In this document: positions 5,702 to 5,935 of the stretch, piece by piece
How the letters are laid out: every line of letters starts with the position of its first letter
How positions within the stretch are numbered: the first letter of the stretch is position 1
Assembly (NCBI GenBank): GCA_020697635.1
Contig: JAEHCT010000093.1
Location: forward strand, 1 to 5,935
Length of the DNA stretch: 5,935 nt
Origin: Candidatus Bathyarchaeota archaeon
GTDB taxonomy: Archaea; Thermoproteota; Bathyarchaeia; TCS64
Direction of reading: 5' to 3'
The notes under the pieces: generated by a model
Told to the model about the DNA's origin: nothing
Database searches by the model: none
The model's input: only the letters and a program-made list of their open reading frames with translations
Translations under genes and position numbers: made by a program

Positions 5702-5935
5702 ATTCGTATGTCTGTCTGGCGTAGCCGCCTTTCATGGGTTTGCGGTTCATAATGGATACGTCCCACTCCATTTTGAAGACGAGGCGGATGTAGTTTGTGA
5801 GCCCCATCTTCTTGATTCTGCGGACGCTGTAGTGGATGACCATGTCATCGAGTAGCTTGACCCTGCCCTTGTGTTTGATGCGTTTGTAGAGCTCGGTGTC
5901 GTCTGCGTAGGCGAGGGGGAGGTAGCCGCCTGTCT
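5700..5935 (-). CDS. Glycosyltransferase family 2, C-terminal fragment
   Basis: The last 77 codons of a minus-strand gene whose start lies beyond the right edge; the stop (TAA) is at 5702-5700. The visible peptide begins TGGYLPLAYADDTELYKRIK, which matches the GT2 pattern of a GG-(F/Y) loop followed by an (E/D)-D-x-E-L helix. In GT-A folds this motif carries the catalytic base and acceptor contacts. It continues GRVKLLDDMVIHYSVRRIKKMG, like the strand and S-x-R-R segment that close the domain in archaeal and bacterial GT2 enzymes, and ends in a short amphipathic tail (IRLVFKMEW, then KPMKGGYARQTYE). These enzymes move a sugar from a nucleotide- or lipid-linked donor to an acceptor at the membrane or envelope; donor and acceptor cannot be told from this fragment. 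Usual tail membrane helices are not obvious here. The ending appears intact. Confidence 0.7.
   Translation of the reverse strand, partial: TGGYLPLAYADDTELYKRIKHKGRVKLLDDMVIHYSVRRIKKMGLTNYIRLVFKMEWDVSIMNRKPMKGGYARQTYE

Noticed and set aside
1..5935. CRISPR array, insertion sequence, defence or other mobile system
   Set aside because: No regularly spaced repeats, terminal inverted repeats or transposase-like peptides were found; nearly all of the window is filled by housekeeping genes.

Overview
This is an archaeal chromosomal segment with a housekeeping character. The evidence is a eukaryote-type ribosomal protein (L15e), an Fcf1-like PIN-domain nuclease tail, TATA-type promoters (including an exact TTTATATA), oligo-T terminators without strong hairpins, and short GGAG/GAGGAG ribosome-binding sites. 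The genes are fairly GC-rich with AT-rich gaps. A TACK-group archaeon (Thaumarchaeota/Bathyarchaeia-like) is my best guess, from gene type and the short L15e, but the window alone does not fix the lineage.

Layout: (1) 1-122, the 3' end of a PIN-domain ribonuclease gene, + strand. (2) 123-236, a gap with a possible TATA box and a striking 17-bp near-palindrome just before the next start codon. (3) 237-3008, a complete 923-residue P-type (P2A, SERCA-like) Ca2+-transporting ATPase with both Ca2+ sites apparently intact. (4) 3009-3093, a short gap with an oligo-T terminator, a strong TATA box, an imperfect hairpin or repeat, and a ribosome-binding site. (5) 3094-5091, a complete 665-residue membrane-bound proton-pumping pyrophosphatase of the K+-independent type, with unusual residues at the ion-gate positions. 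(6) 5092-5188, a promoter gap. (7) 5189-5644, ribosomal protein L15e in a short form. (8) 5645-5699, a convergent gap with an oligo-T terminator. (9) 5700-5935, the C-terminal end of a family 2 glycosyltransferase on the minus strand, running off the window.

Functionally, the two large genes are both primary ion pumps. One is driven by ATP and expels Ca2+ (normally exchanging it for H+). The other is driven by pyrophosphate and moves H+. Each appears to have its own promoter, so co-location does not prove co-regulation. I see no mobile element, CRISPR array, tRNA or obviously new multi-gene system. The points most worth a second look are the altered gate residues of the pyrophosphatase, the palindrome in front of the Ca2+-ATPase, and the Ca2+-ATPase/H+-pyrophosphatase pairing.
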